A stretch of 64,000 bases of DNA from Citrus sinensis (lineage: Eukaryota; Streptophyta; Magnoliopsida; Sapindales; Rutaceae). The stretch's first letter is position 1. Each line of letters starts with the position of its first letter. Under the pieces are notes generated by a model. That model was given only the letters and a program-made list of their open reading frames with translations, was not told where the DNA came from and ran no database searches. Location: positions 7,221,501-7,285,500 of the forward strand of contig NC_068558.1 in the NCBI RefSeq assembly GCF_022201045.2, in the 5' to 3' direction. Below, in pieces: positions 26,803 through 39,048 of this stretch. Both the position numbers and the translations under genes were made by a program.

Positions 26803-29702
26803 TGAAAAAAGAGGAGACAGAGGTGTCTTTGTTGTTAAGAAAAATAGAAGTAATGATGAGAGAATGAGTAGTGTGCCTCTGTCTGAGATTGCAGCCTCTA
26901 TCTGTTATGGCTTATATCTGCAGGAATAATGACCCTGAGGTTTCATCTTTTATGGGATTTGGAAGACTAAAAGTGTAAAGCACCAGGTCTGCCTTGGCCC
27001 CCGGAACATGTAGGGAAGCTTTAGATTCACCTCAATCATAAGCCTGCCATAGAAGCAATATAAAGGCTGTATTAGAAGACTCTGACAGGTTTGAACAAAA
27101 AAGGTATAGTTGGAACACTATCCTTGGGAAGCCAAGCATCTTTTTTTTTTTTTTTTTTTCATTTTTGTTTCCTTACGTCCCCCTATTATTTGCCCTTGCT
27201 CCTTTTTACCAAACAAAGACCAATCAGTATTCATTCTTTAACTCTTAAGACGACTTGCCTCATCATGCCACCACGCTGTCATGTTCCTACCCCATGTCCT
27301 CAACGCCTGCTAATGGCTTCAGTCAGTAGACATGGCTGAACTGAATCAAGTATAGCTGATGATATTTATTGAAAAATCGTTATCATAAGTTATTCCTTAT
27401 ATTTACAAACTTATTTCTTTATCTTAAGATGGGTGAATAAAAAACTTGTAACAAATGTAACATACAACTACTGTAAGGTAGACGGACCAGGATAAAATAG
27501 TGACACTGTTCTATTACTATTTGCCAAGGAATAGGTGGCTAACTACTTTTATGATTCTGACATATGATATGCATTACTTGTTAAGTGCAATAACTTTATT
27601 GGCATGACTGTCAAATGCAAGCCATTATCAGCCAGCCAAGAGTGTTTCAGATTACAACAGGAACAAGAAAGCTATTAAAAGCAGAGATGTTGGAGGAAGG
27701 GTGAGGAATAGTAACTTCTCAAAAAAAAAAAAAAGGGGGAAAAAACACACACACACAATTACAAGTAGAAGCAGCACTTACTTTATCCCTTGGTTTTAAC
27801 TTTAGAATTCCAAGCTCTTCTCTCCATGCAACAAAAATCACAGTTTGGTTCCTTGTGCTAAATGGGTTTCCTTTCCTTTATGCTTTTCTGTTCAATTTGC
27901 CAACTCTAACCTAAGTCCTCCATTTAAAGTTTTTAAAAATTAAAAAAAAAAAAAAACCATCAGGCCTTGCTCTATATTTTGGCCAACTTCTCATTTCTCA
28001 CTTTCTTTGCTTTTGATTAGCTCGTTTACCCATGAAGACCACAATTTGAATAGGCAAGCAAGCCTTACTTTTATTGGTTTACTAGTTTTTTGTAAGTAAC
28101 ATAGAGAACGCATAGAAACTAAAGAATGAAGAAACCCAGATAGTTGGGAATTAAAAGAAAAAAACATATTTGAACGGGTTTTTTTTTTTTTTTTTTTTCG
28201 GTTTGGAAATAATAGAAAGGATATGTTGTCTTGTTGGAATAGAAAACGAGGACCAGTCATAGCCTTAGGCCCCTAACTAGCTTAAGAAATGTTTTACATA
28301 ACACTTAAGTATTTTGTGGGCCTGTGTTTAAAGCAAAAGAGAAATGGATGGGTTGTTGTTGCTGCTTTCAAAAATCATTCCTGAGGACCTTCAACATCAC
28401 ATTTAACTTTAGAACTTCTCTTTTCATGGTATCTTGTATGGTATCACAATAGAATCTCATTTTTGTATTCTTCAATCAAACATATCTTCTAGTAAACCTA
28501 CTCATGCTGCCTCAATTCATACCCTCTGTGAACCTTTTGCTTTAGCCATATTGATCCTATGCCTTCTTCCTAATTATAGCAAAACCAAAATGAGTAACGG
28601 AAGAGAACTCTGATATCATTTTCTAGGAATAATCCATTGCAGATAAAATTGAAACGATTAAAACAAACGATGATAGTAATATAATGGTTCCTTCTAAGAT
28701 CCTCAGGTTGGCGATCTTTACCCAGATGGATTAGATTCAGATATTTCTAGTTAAAGTAGAACCAAATACAAGATAAGAACCAATATTAGATGTTCCAGGA
28801 CAACATTATTTATTCAAAACAGTCATCTGGATCCATCTGTAAAGATAAGGAGAATTGATAAATGAACACCGTCACCTTATCTTGGCAAGCAATAGTTTAC
28901 AACAACGAAAACTTTATCACCAGCTGCTTTTGTCAACAACGAAATCTAAGATGAGTTGTATTTAAAAAGCCTCATTGTTCCTCTTTGAACTCTAGGGAGA
29001 GGGAAGAGTGGAATCTCTGCCACTTAACATCATGCTGGTTGCTGGGGCATGAGCTACACTAATATTAGAGAATTTATTTATTAAAAGGTGGAGTAAAATG
29101 AATTTATTGAACCTAAAGACGCTCACTACAACAGTAACAATAAAATGGAGATTAATTTCCAGACTGCAACATAACAAGCATTTCCTTCTGGTTAAGGCTT
29201 TTCGGGTTACAGAAAGTTACGTAGCAAGTGATCAATGAAAACTTCTGTTCTTCGATGGAATCATTCGGAAAATTATAGAAACTAACATGGTATCTAAATC
29301 ATTAATGGCTCACGGCTAAATAAGTTCCCATTCTTTCCAAATGCTGATGCATAAAGGAACAGTAGATGGGAGGCTATTTGATAACAGAGAGAGATGCACG
29401 ACAGAAACTATGCTGACATAGAAACGCAAGTCCAGCAGCAAATAGCCGCGGTGATTTCATAAAAATTTATGTACAAATATAACAAGAGAAATTGGGTAGT
29501 TAGAAAAAAAGAAGAGAAAAAAAAAATGAAAACAAAAGAAGGAAAGAGCTTGCAGGGTTTAGATAACATATAACTAAGCTTGAGACAAAATACAGCCTTC
29601 CCATTTTCCTCTTCCCACCACTTGTTCCAGCAACACAATAAAACTCAATTATTCTCTAGCCTGCCTGTTTCACCAACAAGGTTATGTAATCAGAAAAAAC
29701 AA
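26803..29702. other. spacer between the CLE and RING-CH genes
   Basis: About 2.9 kb without a supportable gene. Poly-T or poly-A runs occur at 27141-27160, 27720-27734, 27942-27956 and 28181-28198. The last several hundred bases (roughly 28990-29702) are probably the 3' untranslated region of the minus-strand RING-CH gene. Confidence 0.5.
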
Positions 29703-31506
29703 TTATTGGAGCGGCTCCTGATGGGGTGTCACGGCTGGTCCTGGTGCTATTGTGAAGTGCAAACCCCGACGTTGCCCTGCCTGAATCATAAATGCAACTT
29801 CAGTTGCCGCAAGTGCTGCTGCTTCCTGATTGCATACAAAATAAATAAAAAGCAAATTAATTAGGAAGTAATGAAAAAGAAAAATACACATCAGAAGTTC
29901 AAAATTGTATTATGACCAAACAAACAGATAAACATTTAACTCTAAGTATGCTACAACGATAATACTCAAAAAGGAAAAATATCCAAGAAGTTAGGACTCT
30001 GATAAAGCCATCAATTGGAAAATTATTCCAAGCAATTCAGCTAGCAAACACTACAGCTTTGATGAATGGCCACCCCCACCCCCTAAAGCACACAAATTAA
30101 TCATACATGATCCCATCATTGTTATTACCAGCTTTCTTGCCCATCATAAACATTATTTCATATTTTTCTTTCTTGGAAAAGGTGGAGCCAACTAACCTGT
30201 CTTTGTCTTCGACGCTGTAATATACTGACAGCCCATGCCATGATGTAACATGGAAGAAGAAAACCAGCAGCCCGAAGCAAGAAAAGCTGTCCAGCAGAGA
30301 TCATTTAATTAGACAAGAACATCCCAAAAATTATTAGACAATTGAAAAACATTTCCAACATACAGAGAAAAATGTAGAAGCATCATCCTCTCCATCATCT
30401 GAATTGGTGAGGGTCAGAGCATGTCGCAAGAGTAGGAGAGCCATTAACTGCAAAGAGGGGAAAAATTATAGTCATTTATCCAAAAATGAGAATAACGATG
30501 TGTTACCAGCAACTGAAAAACAACAAAGGTCAAATGAAACCTTGTTATCTAACTTTAAATTCAATGTGCTTAAAAATGAGCAGTAAGGAAAGCACTAAAA
30601 AACAAAAGAGCTGCATAACAGGACGAACAACTAGTGATGGATTTGTATATTGTCACTGGGACTGTCCTACATCATCTTCTAAAATGTCTAACAAAAAAAC
30701 TTTAGGAAGAATCCAGCAATATATGAGAATTTTTTATTTCTATTTTTATTTTTCCCCCCCATAAGGATAAGAACATAATTCTATTTTCCATATCAGAATA
30801 ACAAACAAACATGATTTCCTCTCTAATAATAAATGTCTTACAATTAGGGCTGCAGAACGGCAGAATGCAGCTCCACTAGCATTGGTATCAGCATACTCAT
30901 CATACTCAGCATCCAGCAAATGGCGTTCTGCTGCTGCCATTGCCACAAGTCGAGGATCGTGTAAATCCAGAGGAGCACCAGAGACAGTCCAGGCCTCACT
31001 GTACGATAGATTTGAAAACAAAAAGAGTCAACATTGGAAGTAATAGGCATGCATTAGCCGTCCAACAAATTGCTATATTGCACTATTGATACAGACTTGC
31101 ACATAACAATTAATCAAAAACATCAGCTGTTAGGGTAACCGGTGGCACACATACAAGGAATTGAAGCATTTGGAAAAAATTCGTTTACACCAAATTTAAT
31201 TCCAGAAATAAATCAGTAACATTAGACCAAAGGCAAAGAGCATGCATAACTAAAACTTGCCTTATGTCAATCGTAGTATCTTCTGACTGAGGAGGAGGCG
31301 GTGGAGCAGTATAACCAGGCTGATAAGGCTGTTAAAGGGAAAATTTAGGCAGAAGTCAGCAGAATACTATGATATAAAAATCAGAACTTTTTTTTTTCAG
31401 ACTTACAGGCATGAACAAGCAAGTTAGTCTTTCAACAAATGCATGAAGAATAATTAATATTACACCTTCCTTCCCCTACCCCAACCACAAACTAGAAAGT
31501 TGAGAA

Positions 31507-31551
<45 letters not shown>

Positions 31552-32932
31552 AAAAGAGTCTTCTGATTGCATTACCTTTCTTTAATATGCAATGTCAGAA
31601 AAAATAATAGCATCATACACTTGATGCCAAAATCAAATTTTATAAAAATCACCAGGAAAGTCCAACAATTATGAGATCCCAAACAAAGAACCCATGCCTA
31701 CATCATGTTGATATGGCCAAGATTTCATGGTCAAAAAGTATATGCATCAAAATGAAGAATCCATACAAGAGAACTACAGTGCATGCAAATTCTTGAATTC
31801 AAAATGATATTGAGTATAATTCAATAACTAAAGAAATAGAGAAATCCAATTTTTACATTGTTCTAAGATTTTACTTCTTTTCATACTGAAGGTATATTTA
31901 CTAATACATACAAGAATCAAGAAATGAATATCTTCAATTTCAGAAATGGTGCAACATCTCTCTAGTTGTTCAGGAAGAAATAATAAATCTTGTCCACCAA
32001 AAAAAGAAATCAGTACTTCAACTTTGCGGAATAATTCCCCGAGGAAGTAACAATATAAAAATCTATCGTGTTGAGCATCCCACTTCCATTATCCAATATC
32101 ATCTAAGGTAGCTGAAGAAAGTCACATACCTGATGACATATCTCACAAGTTACATCTCCTTTCTCATTGCACCAACGCTGGACGCATTTCCTATGGGCAT
32201 ACTGGATATACAAAACTTGTCAGCCCTGGTGATAGATCTATAAAACCACAGAGTTAAGCAACAAACAAAAGACATATATTACATATGAAAGAGAAGGACT
32301 GAAGGAGAAACACATTACTCCTTTAACGAATAGAATGGTAGAAATTCATGGGACCACAAAGTTTATTCAAACACAGTCAAATCAGAGCTAAGAAGTTTGA
32401 AAACTGTGAACGCTACACGCATGTGCATGTACATATTCTCCCCAAGAAGGCGAATAGAAAATGAACACACAGAGTCAAAAAATAAATATGGAACCTACAG
32501 GACATTGAATTACTAGGGAGCAAGCATACTCTTCAAATGAAGACGATGAAATAACTTTAAAGATATTTTAAGCTAAAAATATCAAATCTGCAAGGGATAA
32601 AGCTTTGAGAGATATCCTGGTTGCATTTTTTGAATAGGAGACACCATAAAGATTATTACCTTCAAACTGCCACTACAAGAACATGGAACCTCCAAGTTCT
32701 TAATGCTATCCTCCTCCTGGCATATGCGGCATTCCACCGTTTGAATAAGGGGCTCTTCTTCATCAGAAACACCATGCTCCTCTGCTTCCTTCATGCTAAC
32801 GACCGCTGGTGAGTCAACAGAGTGAGAGCTGGAACCCTCCTCAGATGATGCCGAGGACTCAGTCCCTTGCATAGAGGGCAAACTATCAGGCGTTAAGAGG
32901 CGGTCGACGCACAAGACTAGGTGATCACTCAT
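29703..32932 (-). CDS. RING-CH (RINGv/MARCH-type) membrane E3 ubiquitin ligase
   Basis: The seven coding exons are 32932-32660, 32201-32130, 31328-31261, 30998-30842, 30447-30364, 30286-30197 and 29825-29703, giving 288 residues. A Ser/acidic N-terminus precedes a C4HC3 RING-CH finger with C68, C71, C84, C86, H94, C97, C110 and C113 (CRICQEED, then [20 protein letters not shown], then CEICHQ). A Pro-rich linker ([11 protein letters not shown]) follows. The DUF3675-type part has two likely membrane segments, in exons 5 and 6 ([11 protein letters not shown] and [14 protein letters not shown]). Such proteins ubiquitinate membrane clients, and the Arabidopsis relatives act in stress responses. 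The intron after exon 3 has a GC donor; joining there is the only way to keep the frame (DISEAW). The ATG at 32932 follows a 5'-UTR intron (33622-32944). Pairing with DOMINO1 recalls At5g62440-62460. Confidence 0.9.
31516..31549. repeat. (GA)n microsatellite in an intron of the RING-CH gene
   Basis: About 17 GA units, preceded by a short TG run, within the intron between coding exons 2 and 3. Confidence 0.95.
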
Positions 32933-32943
32933 TATTCCTGTTC

Positions 32944-33622
32944 CTACGAACAAAATGAACAAACACCACATTTCAGTCCAAAAAATTCACACGTCATAAT
33001 CATAATACCCATTGTCGCGGCACTGAGTTCAGATACAATCTACAAGAACAAAGTCTAAAAAATCTTAATACCAGGTGAATAGGTGATTGCCCATATTAAA
33101 AGTGAAGATACATTTTCCTATCTACTTATTCATTCTAAACCCAATAATGATAGAGCACATTAAAACAAAAAGTTGATCCTTAACAACTACAATTCCGCAA
33201 AAGACCCAGAGTTTCCCACACCACCCATCAAACCCCGAGGTCAACCATTTCAAATTCGGTTTGGAGGTTCAATATACTCAAAATTGAACTTTACACGCCT
33301 AACCATACTTGCATGAAATTATATTCTCCCAGCTCAGCTGTCAATTTTTCAAAAAAATAAGAAATAAAAATTCTCATTTCCCTCAATTACACAGCAAGAG
33401 CAACCACCCAAACAAACAATCCCCAATTCAAATTCCCACTAAAAATTACACCAACAAGAACAAAGTAATTATTTTCCTCATTCAATCGAATCAGAAATAC
33501 CAAACATCCAGAAACTTGAAAAAGAAACACAGTCAAGATCAAATGACAACAAAATCAAGGATCGTAAAAGCTCAAATCGATATTAAAATCCAAAAATTAA
33601 CTAAAATTGAAGAAAAAAATAC
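32944..33622 (-). other. 5'-UTR intron of the RING-CH gene
   Basis: On the minus strand a donor GAG|GTATTT (33622) and an acceptor TTCGTAG|GAACAG (32944) enclose a 679-nt intron. It ends 11 nt before the ATG. 5'-UTR introns are common in plant housekeeping genes and often raise expression. Confidence 0.65.
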
Positions 33623-33719
33623 CTCAAAATGTGAATGCAAACACGCGATTTTGGACTCAGGAATTGTCTTCGCTCGTTGTTTCTTCGAAATAATAAAATC
33701 GAGAGGTTTTGTTTCTCTG

Positions 33720-33727
33720 TATTTATA
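33720..33727 (-). promoter_or_regulatory. likely TATA box of the RING-CH gene
   Basis: On the minus strand this reads TATAAATA, about 100 bp before the 5'-UTR donor. It would place the start of transcription near 33690. Confidence 0.55.
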
Positions 33728-33950
33728 TTTGTATAACGAGAGGTTGGCTCGGTTTAAACGAAGCTGAGTAGGTGCGGTAACGTCCGTCCAAAGATAAAGT
33801 AAATTTTACGTTTGCCAGTGATTCTACTGTTTGCCTTCGTCGTAACGGACGTCGAAGGATTTGCTGTTGTCTTTGGTCTTTGTTCTAACGCCGTCATTGT
33901 ATTTTTTTGACAATTTTCGCTTTTGTTCTAGTAAAAAAATTGGACATACA

Positions 33951-34827
33951 TAGGGATGGTAATGGGCACCGCTCGCAGCGGGTTTGCCATTACCAAACCC
34001 AAATTCGCATAAAATTTAAATTACCAAATCCACCCGCAACCCGCAGCGAGTTTTAATTTTTTTACAAAAACCCACCCGCAGCGGGTTTTAACAATTACCA
34101 AACCCGCAATGGTATCCGGCGGATTTTTTGCGGGTTTCCGTATTTAAAATCACAAATGTTTAATATATAAATTTATAATAATAACCTCAAATTCTATATA
34201 ACATACTCAATTTTATATTTAAATAATGTAAATGAAAAATTAAAATTTCCACATCAATTCAACACAAATTCTCAAATTTAAGTATAAATTACACAAATCC
34301 ATTTAAAAAACGCAAACTAGTATCTAAAAATAATAATTACATTTCATATTATCATTTAAAACAAGCTCCAAGAGAAGATATTCATTTCATTCACCACCAT
34401 AAGCACCCATCCAACACAATGCCTATAATAATAATTAAGATTAATATTTTCAAATACTAATTCGAAGGAAAATGCCTTTAGTTTTCTTTAGATTATGACT
34501 TTAGAATAGGATATAGGCCACATACACACATACACAACTTTGAGCCTTTGGCTATTTGGTAATTTAATTAATGACATTATTTTCTTTATACATTTTTAGA
34601 TTAAAATTAAACTAAAAATATTTGAAAAAAATATTGCGGGTTTGGTGGATATCCATGCGGGTATCCACCGGATATAAGGTTAATACCAAACCCACCCGCA
34701 TCTATGTGCGGGTTTTAATTTATAATACTAAACCCGCCTGCAACGAATAAAATTACCTGCAACGGACGGGTTTTGGCGGGTGGGTTTGGGCGGATTTGCG
34801 GGTTTGCGGGTACAATTGCCATCCCTA
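33951..34827. mobile_element. hAT-type non-autonomous element, copy 3
   Basis: The 877-bp element starts TAGGGATGGTAATGGG and ends ACAATTGCCATCCCTA. It is flanked by a perfect 8-bp target duplication, GACATACA (33943-33950 and 34828-34835). Both ends carry GCGGGTTT/ACCCGC-rich subterminal repeats, and the core is AT-rich without coding capacity. It shares terminal bases with the copies at 9298 and 13598, but the subterminal motifs differ (GCGGGT here, CCGGGT and GGGCTT there). It lies about 230 bp upstream of the RING-CH TATA box, so it could affect that promoter. Confidence 0.92.
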
Positions 34828-34835
34828 GACATACA

Positions 34836-37034
34836 TATTTGTTAAAAGTATCAAAATGAATTTATAAAATTAGGTGTGACATTCATATTATAATTTTAAA
34901 AATTTTCTTAGGTATATGAGTGATCCTATGTATGTATGCCGTACCAAATATTTATATACACAATATAAAAAAAATTAATGCTTTGAAAAATACTTTTAAG
35001 AAAAAATTAAAAAAAAAAGAGTAGCATCGCTGTGAAATTTTTAGGTGAGACATATAAAAATAGAACATGGCTTCCAAATGAAGTAAAATAAATATCTCCC
35101 ATCCAATTATTATCTAAGACAAAGACAAGATAAATTATTGACTTGTTCTTATGATTATTATCCATGCCTAATAAAAGGTTAAAAAAAAAAATAAAATAAA
35201 ATAAAAGCCATCAGCTCGTGGGTCATAAATCATAACGCGTGAGTACAAGACCCGTTACTTTTGTTTGAGTGGAGAAGTGTTAATTAGACGTTAACCGTGA
35301 CTTCTTCTTTGGTCTGGAATCCAAACATTGAGCTTCCTTAGTTTATTAATTGTGGGAATGAAATTATATTAAATAAAAATTGAACTGATTTTTCCAAGAA
35401 CTTTCATTGTTTGACTTTGGACTTTCAACATTGATCTTCTACGAAGGTAGCACGGTAGTCTTGTGCCTTTAATGAACCCCATCTGCCGATCGTGGCAGTT
35501 ACCAGTTGAGGACACGTGGAGAGGATTTAAAAGTTCATACTCTTTTCTATTTGTTTTGGAGTGGCTTGGCTTTGTAGGCTTCGATATTATGATTAAAATT
35601 TATATAAGATAAGATAAGATTAAAGGGGTTGGCCAAATTAGGTATTGTGGGAAAGATCAGAGATTTTCTTCAATTATTACCACTAACACTTTAATTTAGC
35701 ATGAGGTATTTTGAAGGAAAGATTTTGATTACTGTTGCCTAATGTTCGGTTCGGTTCGGTTTAGGTTGAAATCAAATTAAACCATTAGTTTTTAAAAAAT
35801 AATATTTGAACCGAATACACATTAATTTTTTTTTGTATTTTCTAATGTTTTTGGTTTTTAATTTTTTTCTCATGTAAATCTATTATTTTAATTTAAAAAG
35901 CTGAACCAAACGGTTTGAATCCCTTTTTTTGGGGCTATGAATTTTTTCGTCCATCCTTTATTTTGATACAACACATTTGATCTAATAAAAACATTATTTA
36001 TGTATCATAATCAAGTACTATTACACAATCAAAAAGGAATTTTTTTTTTCCAATGCACAGCATAGACTAAACAAATTAATTTTTTTTTATAAAAAGGGTT
36101 AAAAATAACTCTACTTTTAACATAATTCAGGCTAATGATCTTGATGTAATCCAATAATAAATAAGTTGACATCATTAGATGTTACTCTTAATTTCGAATA
36201 TTTGTTATTATATTACTGGATTTTAATTGCTCAAAGTTAATATTAAATTCTTTTTAAGTTAAAATAGTCCAATGCAGGTAGAATTAATATAATCCATAAT
36301 TTTGTTTCTTCATTCCCTTTCCCTCTTTGAGATACCAATTATAGATGGATCAACATAAAACCAACTCTTATGTTAGAAATGCACAACCAAATAACTAGCC
36401 AGGAGTTGTGATTATTTTATTTTATTTTATTCTTTAGGGTAATTTACCGGCACTACTACATAAATACGTACAAACAATTTTAACGTACGTAACTAATAAT
36501 ATGTGGAGTTAATATGTTCAACTATTAAAATCTTATACTACAAGATATGCATACAACGGACATTAATAAAAAGTTGATTTTTCATTATTTAATATATGTT
36601 CTCTTTTAGAAAACAAAACATAATAATCAAACTTTAGCACTCATAATTTAAGTAAAACAACATTATTTATATTTTCATAATCTTATGAGAAATACTGTGG
36701 ATGTGAGATTCAGTATAATTAAATTAAATTAAGCATTAACAAATAGTACCACATTATTATCGTCGGATAAAGAGTTTTAGGGTGGTACAAAAGGTGAAGC
36801 ATTCGACTGCCTCTTGGGCTCTGAATTGTGAGAGAGTAATTATAGTCTGTAGATGGGTTAGTTTAAACTTTAAAGTTATCTGAGTTGAATGACTGATTCC
36901 TTTGATATAATTTTTGATTTAGAACTTATTTAAAATAGTGGTTAATAAAAGAAAAAAACTCCCGAATTTTTAGAACCGGGTTCGGACCGATAAATTCATC
37001 CGGAAACCCGCCAACAAATAAACCGTGTATTTAA
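34836..37034. other. AT-rich spacer between RING-CH and DOMINO1-like genes
   Basis: About 2.2 kb without a gene. Near 35745-35765 a repeated TTCGGTTCGGTT motif, with an AACCAAACGG counterpart near 35910, may be remains of another small DNA transposon. Its limits cannot be fixed. Confidence 0.5.
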
Positions 37035-37091
37035 AACCCTCGCACTCTTTAACAGTTACTTCACGCACTGACAAGGGGTTCTGTAAGAAGC

Positions 37092-37099
37092 TAGGGTTT
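37092..37099 (+). promoter_or_regulatory. telo-box in the leader of the DOMINO1-like gene
   Basis: TAGGGTTT, the reverse of the plant telo-box AAACCCTA, lies 26 bp before the ATG. A second AAACCCT lies at about 37034. Telo-boxes are known from promoters and leaders of plant ribosome-related and proliferation-linked genes. Confidence 0.45.
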
Positions 37100-37124
37100 T
37101 ACAAAAAGCTAACGGTTTTGAGCT

Positions 37125-39048
37125 ATGGCGGAGGAGGCAGCGAAGGAACTCACGGAGAGCAACGCGGCGGCCGAAGACATGGATCTGGAAGGAGGAGAAA
37201 ACGGCGGCGACGCGAATGCGAAGCGAGCGAGAGATGATGATGACGGTGGTGAGGGAAACGGCGACGTTTCGAAGAAGCAAAAGATAGACGAGGACGAGAA
37301 GTCTGTGGAGGAAGAGCGCTTGGAGAAGAAGGAGGTGGTGAACGGCTCGGGTCGGGTAAAGTTGGGCCCGAAGGAGTTCGGATCCTCCATTGAGATGTTC
37401 GATTACTTTTACAAGTTTCTTCACTTTTGGCCTCCCAATTTGAATGTCAACAAGGTACGATTTTTATCCATGTATTTATAAAAGTATTGAATTTGATAAA
37501 TCGATCGATTACTGCTTTTGTTTCAAATTATAATTTTTTTTAATCACTATTTTAAATAAGTTAGTTATGCATATAATTTGGATATCATCTGCTTTGTTGT
37601 TGACTTAGGCGTCTAAGAGATGTTTTTGATGGAGGGGATGATACATAAATTGCAGTTTACAATTTTAGTATCATAGATAAGTTTGACTAGCATGCCATGC
37701 TATTGATTGTGAATACCCAAAAAACTGAAGGGAATGTTTAATTGAATGGCCCTCATGGTGGTCAAAAGAGACATGAAGCTAAAGCATATGCCACAATGTA
37801 GACATGACACCTATGAAGGATTTGTTAAAGAGAAAGCCTTGGGCGATGATGACTCCACCACTCAATTGTGTTCCTCCGCATATATTCAGTGTATTTATGA
37901 TGCATTGACTATAATTTTTAATTTAGTGATAAGTTTATATGTGGTGGAATGCAATTGGGTGGTGGTGTGCTGACATGGTTGTGATGAAACCACCTAAGAT
38001 TTTCTCATTGTTAAGAGAAGGTTGATTCAGATTGTTAGGTCATGTTTCCGAGTAGTATGGATTAAACAAACTACTAGATAGTGTCTCACATCCTTGAAGG
38101 ATGTGTTCTGGAGGAACTTCAAATTGATGAGGGAGATAGATCTGAGCTATTGTGTGGACTTAATTGTGGGTTTGGAAAAGCTTCTCTTATTGTTGAACCT
38201 TTTAAATTTCGGTATTCTAAGATTTTCTAGGGACTTGAGCATTGGCTGCATCTTTGGAATGTTAAATTCCCCTGCCCTGTCATGTGCTCAACAGCTGGTT
38301 ATTATTCCACTTAGACAAATAATAGATAGCTGGTTTATTGTTCTTAGCTTAGACACCGTGGGGTGCATGATTTAATGATGTACCTTTAATGTAATTACTC
38401 TACCAAGAGGGAATCAACTTTGCATGCATGTTCTTTTTATTTTTTATTTTTTATATTTTGGTGCAGAAGATATATTAATATCTGAATTTTATCTTTTCTT
38501 TGTTTGTTTCTGGGGTATGCAAATGGCAAGCCCCTTTGAGTCAAAAGCTTTGTCTTTCAGAAGATTAGGTCTGCAACAGGAATTGATGGATCATGTTGTA
38601 CATTTCTTCATGATTTGTATGCACCATTCTTTTCATTACTCTTGTGCTTGATTATTGGTTTGCATTAAACTCCTCAGTGATATGCGTATGTGGTTGGTTT
38701 GTTTTTCAGTATGAGCACATGGTACTGCTGGACTTGCTTAAAAAGGGTCATCCAGAACCTGATAAAAAAATTGGTGGAGGGATCCAAGCTTTTCAAGTCC
38801 GATACCATCCAACGTATAAGAGCAGGTGCTTTTTCCTAATCAGAGAGGATGAAACCGCTGACGATTTCAGCTTCAGGAAGTGTGTGGATCATATGCTTCC
38901 TCTGCCTGAAGACATGAAAGTAAAATCCGACGCCAACAAAGCATTAGGAGGTGGTGGCGGTGGCAAGGGTCGAGGAGGAGGAAGAGGCGGCCATGGCCAT
39001 GGAAAAGGCGGCCATGGACGTGGAAGAGGTGGTAAGTCTAGAAACTGA
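37125..39048 (+). CDS. DOMINO1: DOMINO1/DCL-like protein (DUF3223)
   Basis: There are two exons, 37125-37454 and 38710-39048, in phase 0, giving 222 residues. Residues 1-75 are highly acidic with Lys/Arg clusters (AKRARDDDDGGEGNGDVSKK) that could serve as a nuclear localisation signal. The DUF3223 domain covers about residues 84-180: FGSSIEMFDYFYKFLHFWPP, YEHMVLLDLLKKGH, GGGIQAFQVRYHPTYKSRCF, then FSFRKCVDHMLPLP. The C-terminus is a Gly/Arg/His-rich tail, as in RNA-binding proteins. DUF3223 is found in tomato DCL, which is needed for plastid rRNA processing, and in nuclear or nucleolar DOMINO1/EMB514, which is needed for embryo development and growth. The acidic start and lack of a transit peptide favour the DOMINO1 type. 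The large intron (37455-38709) holds no recognisable gene. Confidence 0.88.
37455..38709 (+). other. intron of the DOMINO1-like gene
   Basis: A 1255-bp GT-AG intron. Frames at 37746-37973, 38094-38375 and 38424-38651 are open but have no recognisable domain. Confidence 0.7.

Noticed and set aside
32933-32971. Upstream in-frame extension of the RING-CH protein
   Set aside because: It crosses a clear acceptor (TTCGTAG) of a 5'-UTR intron; the ATG at 32932 fits the family start.
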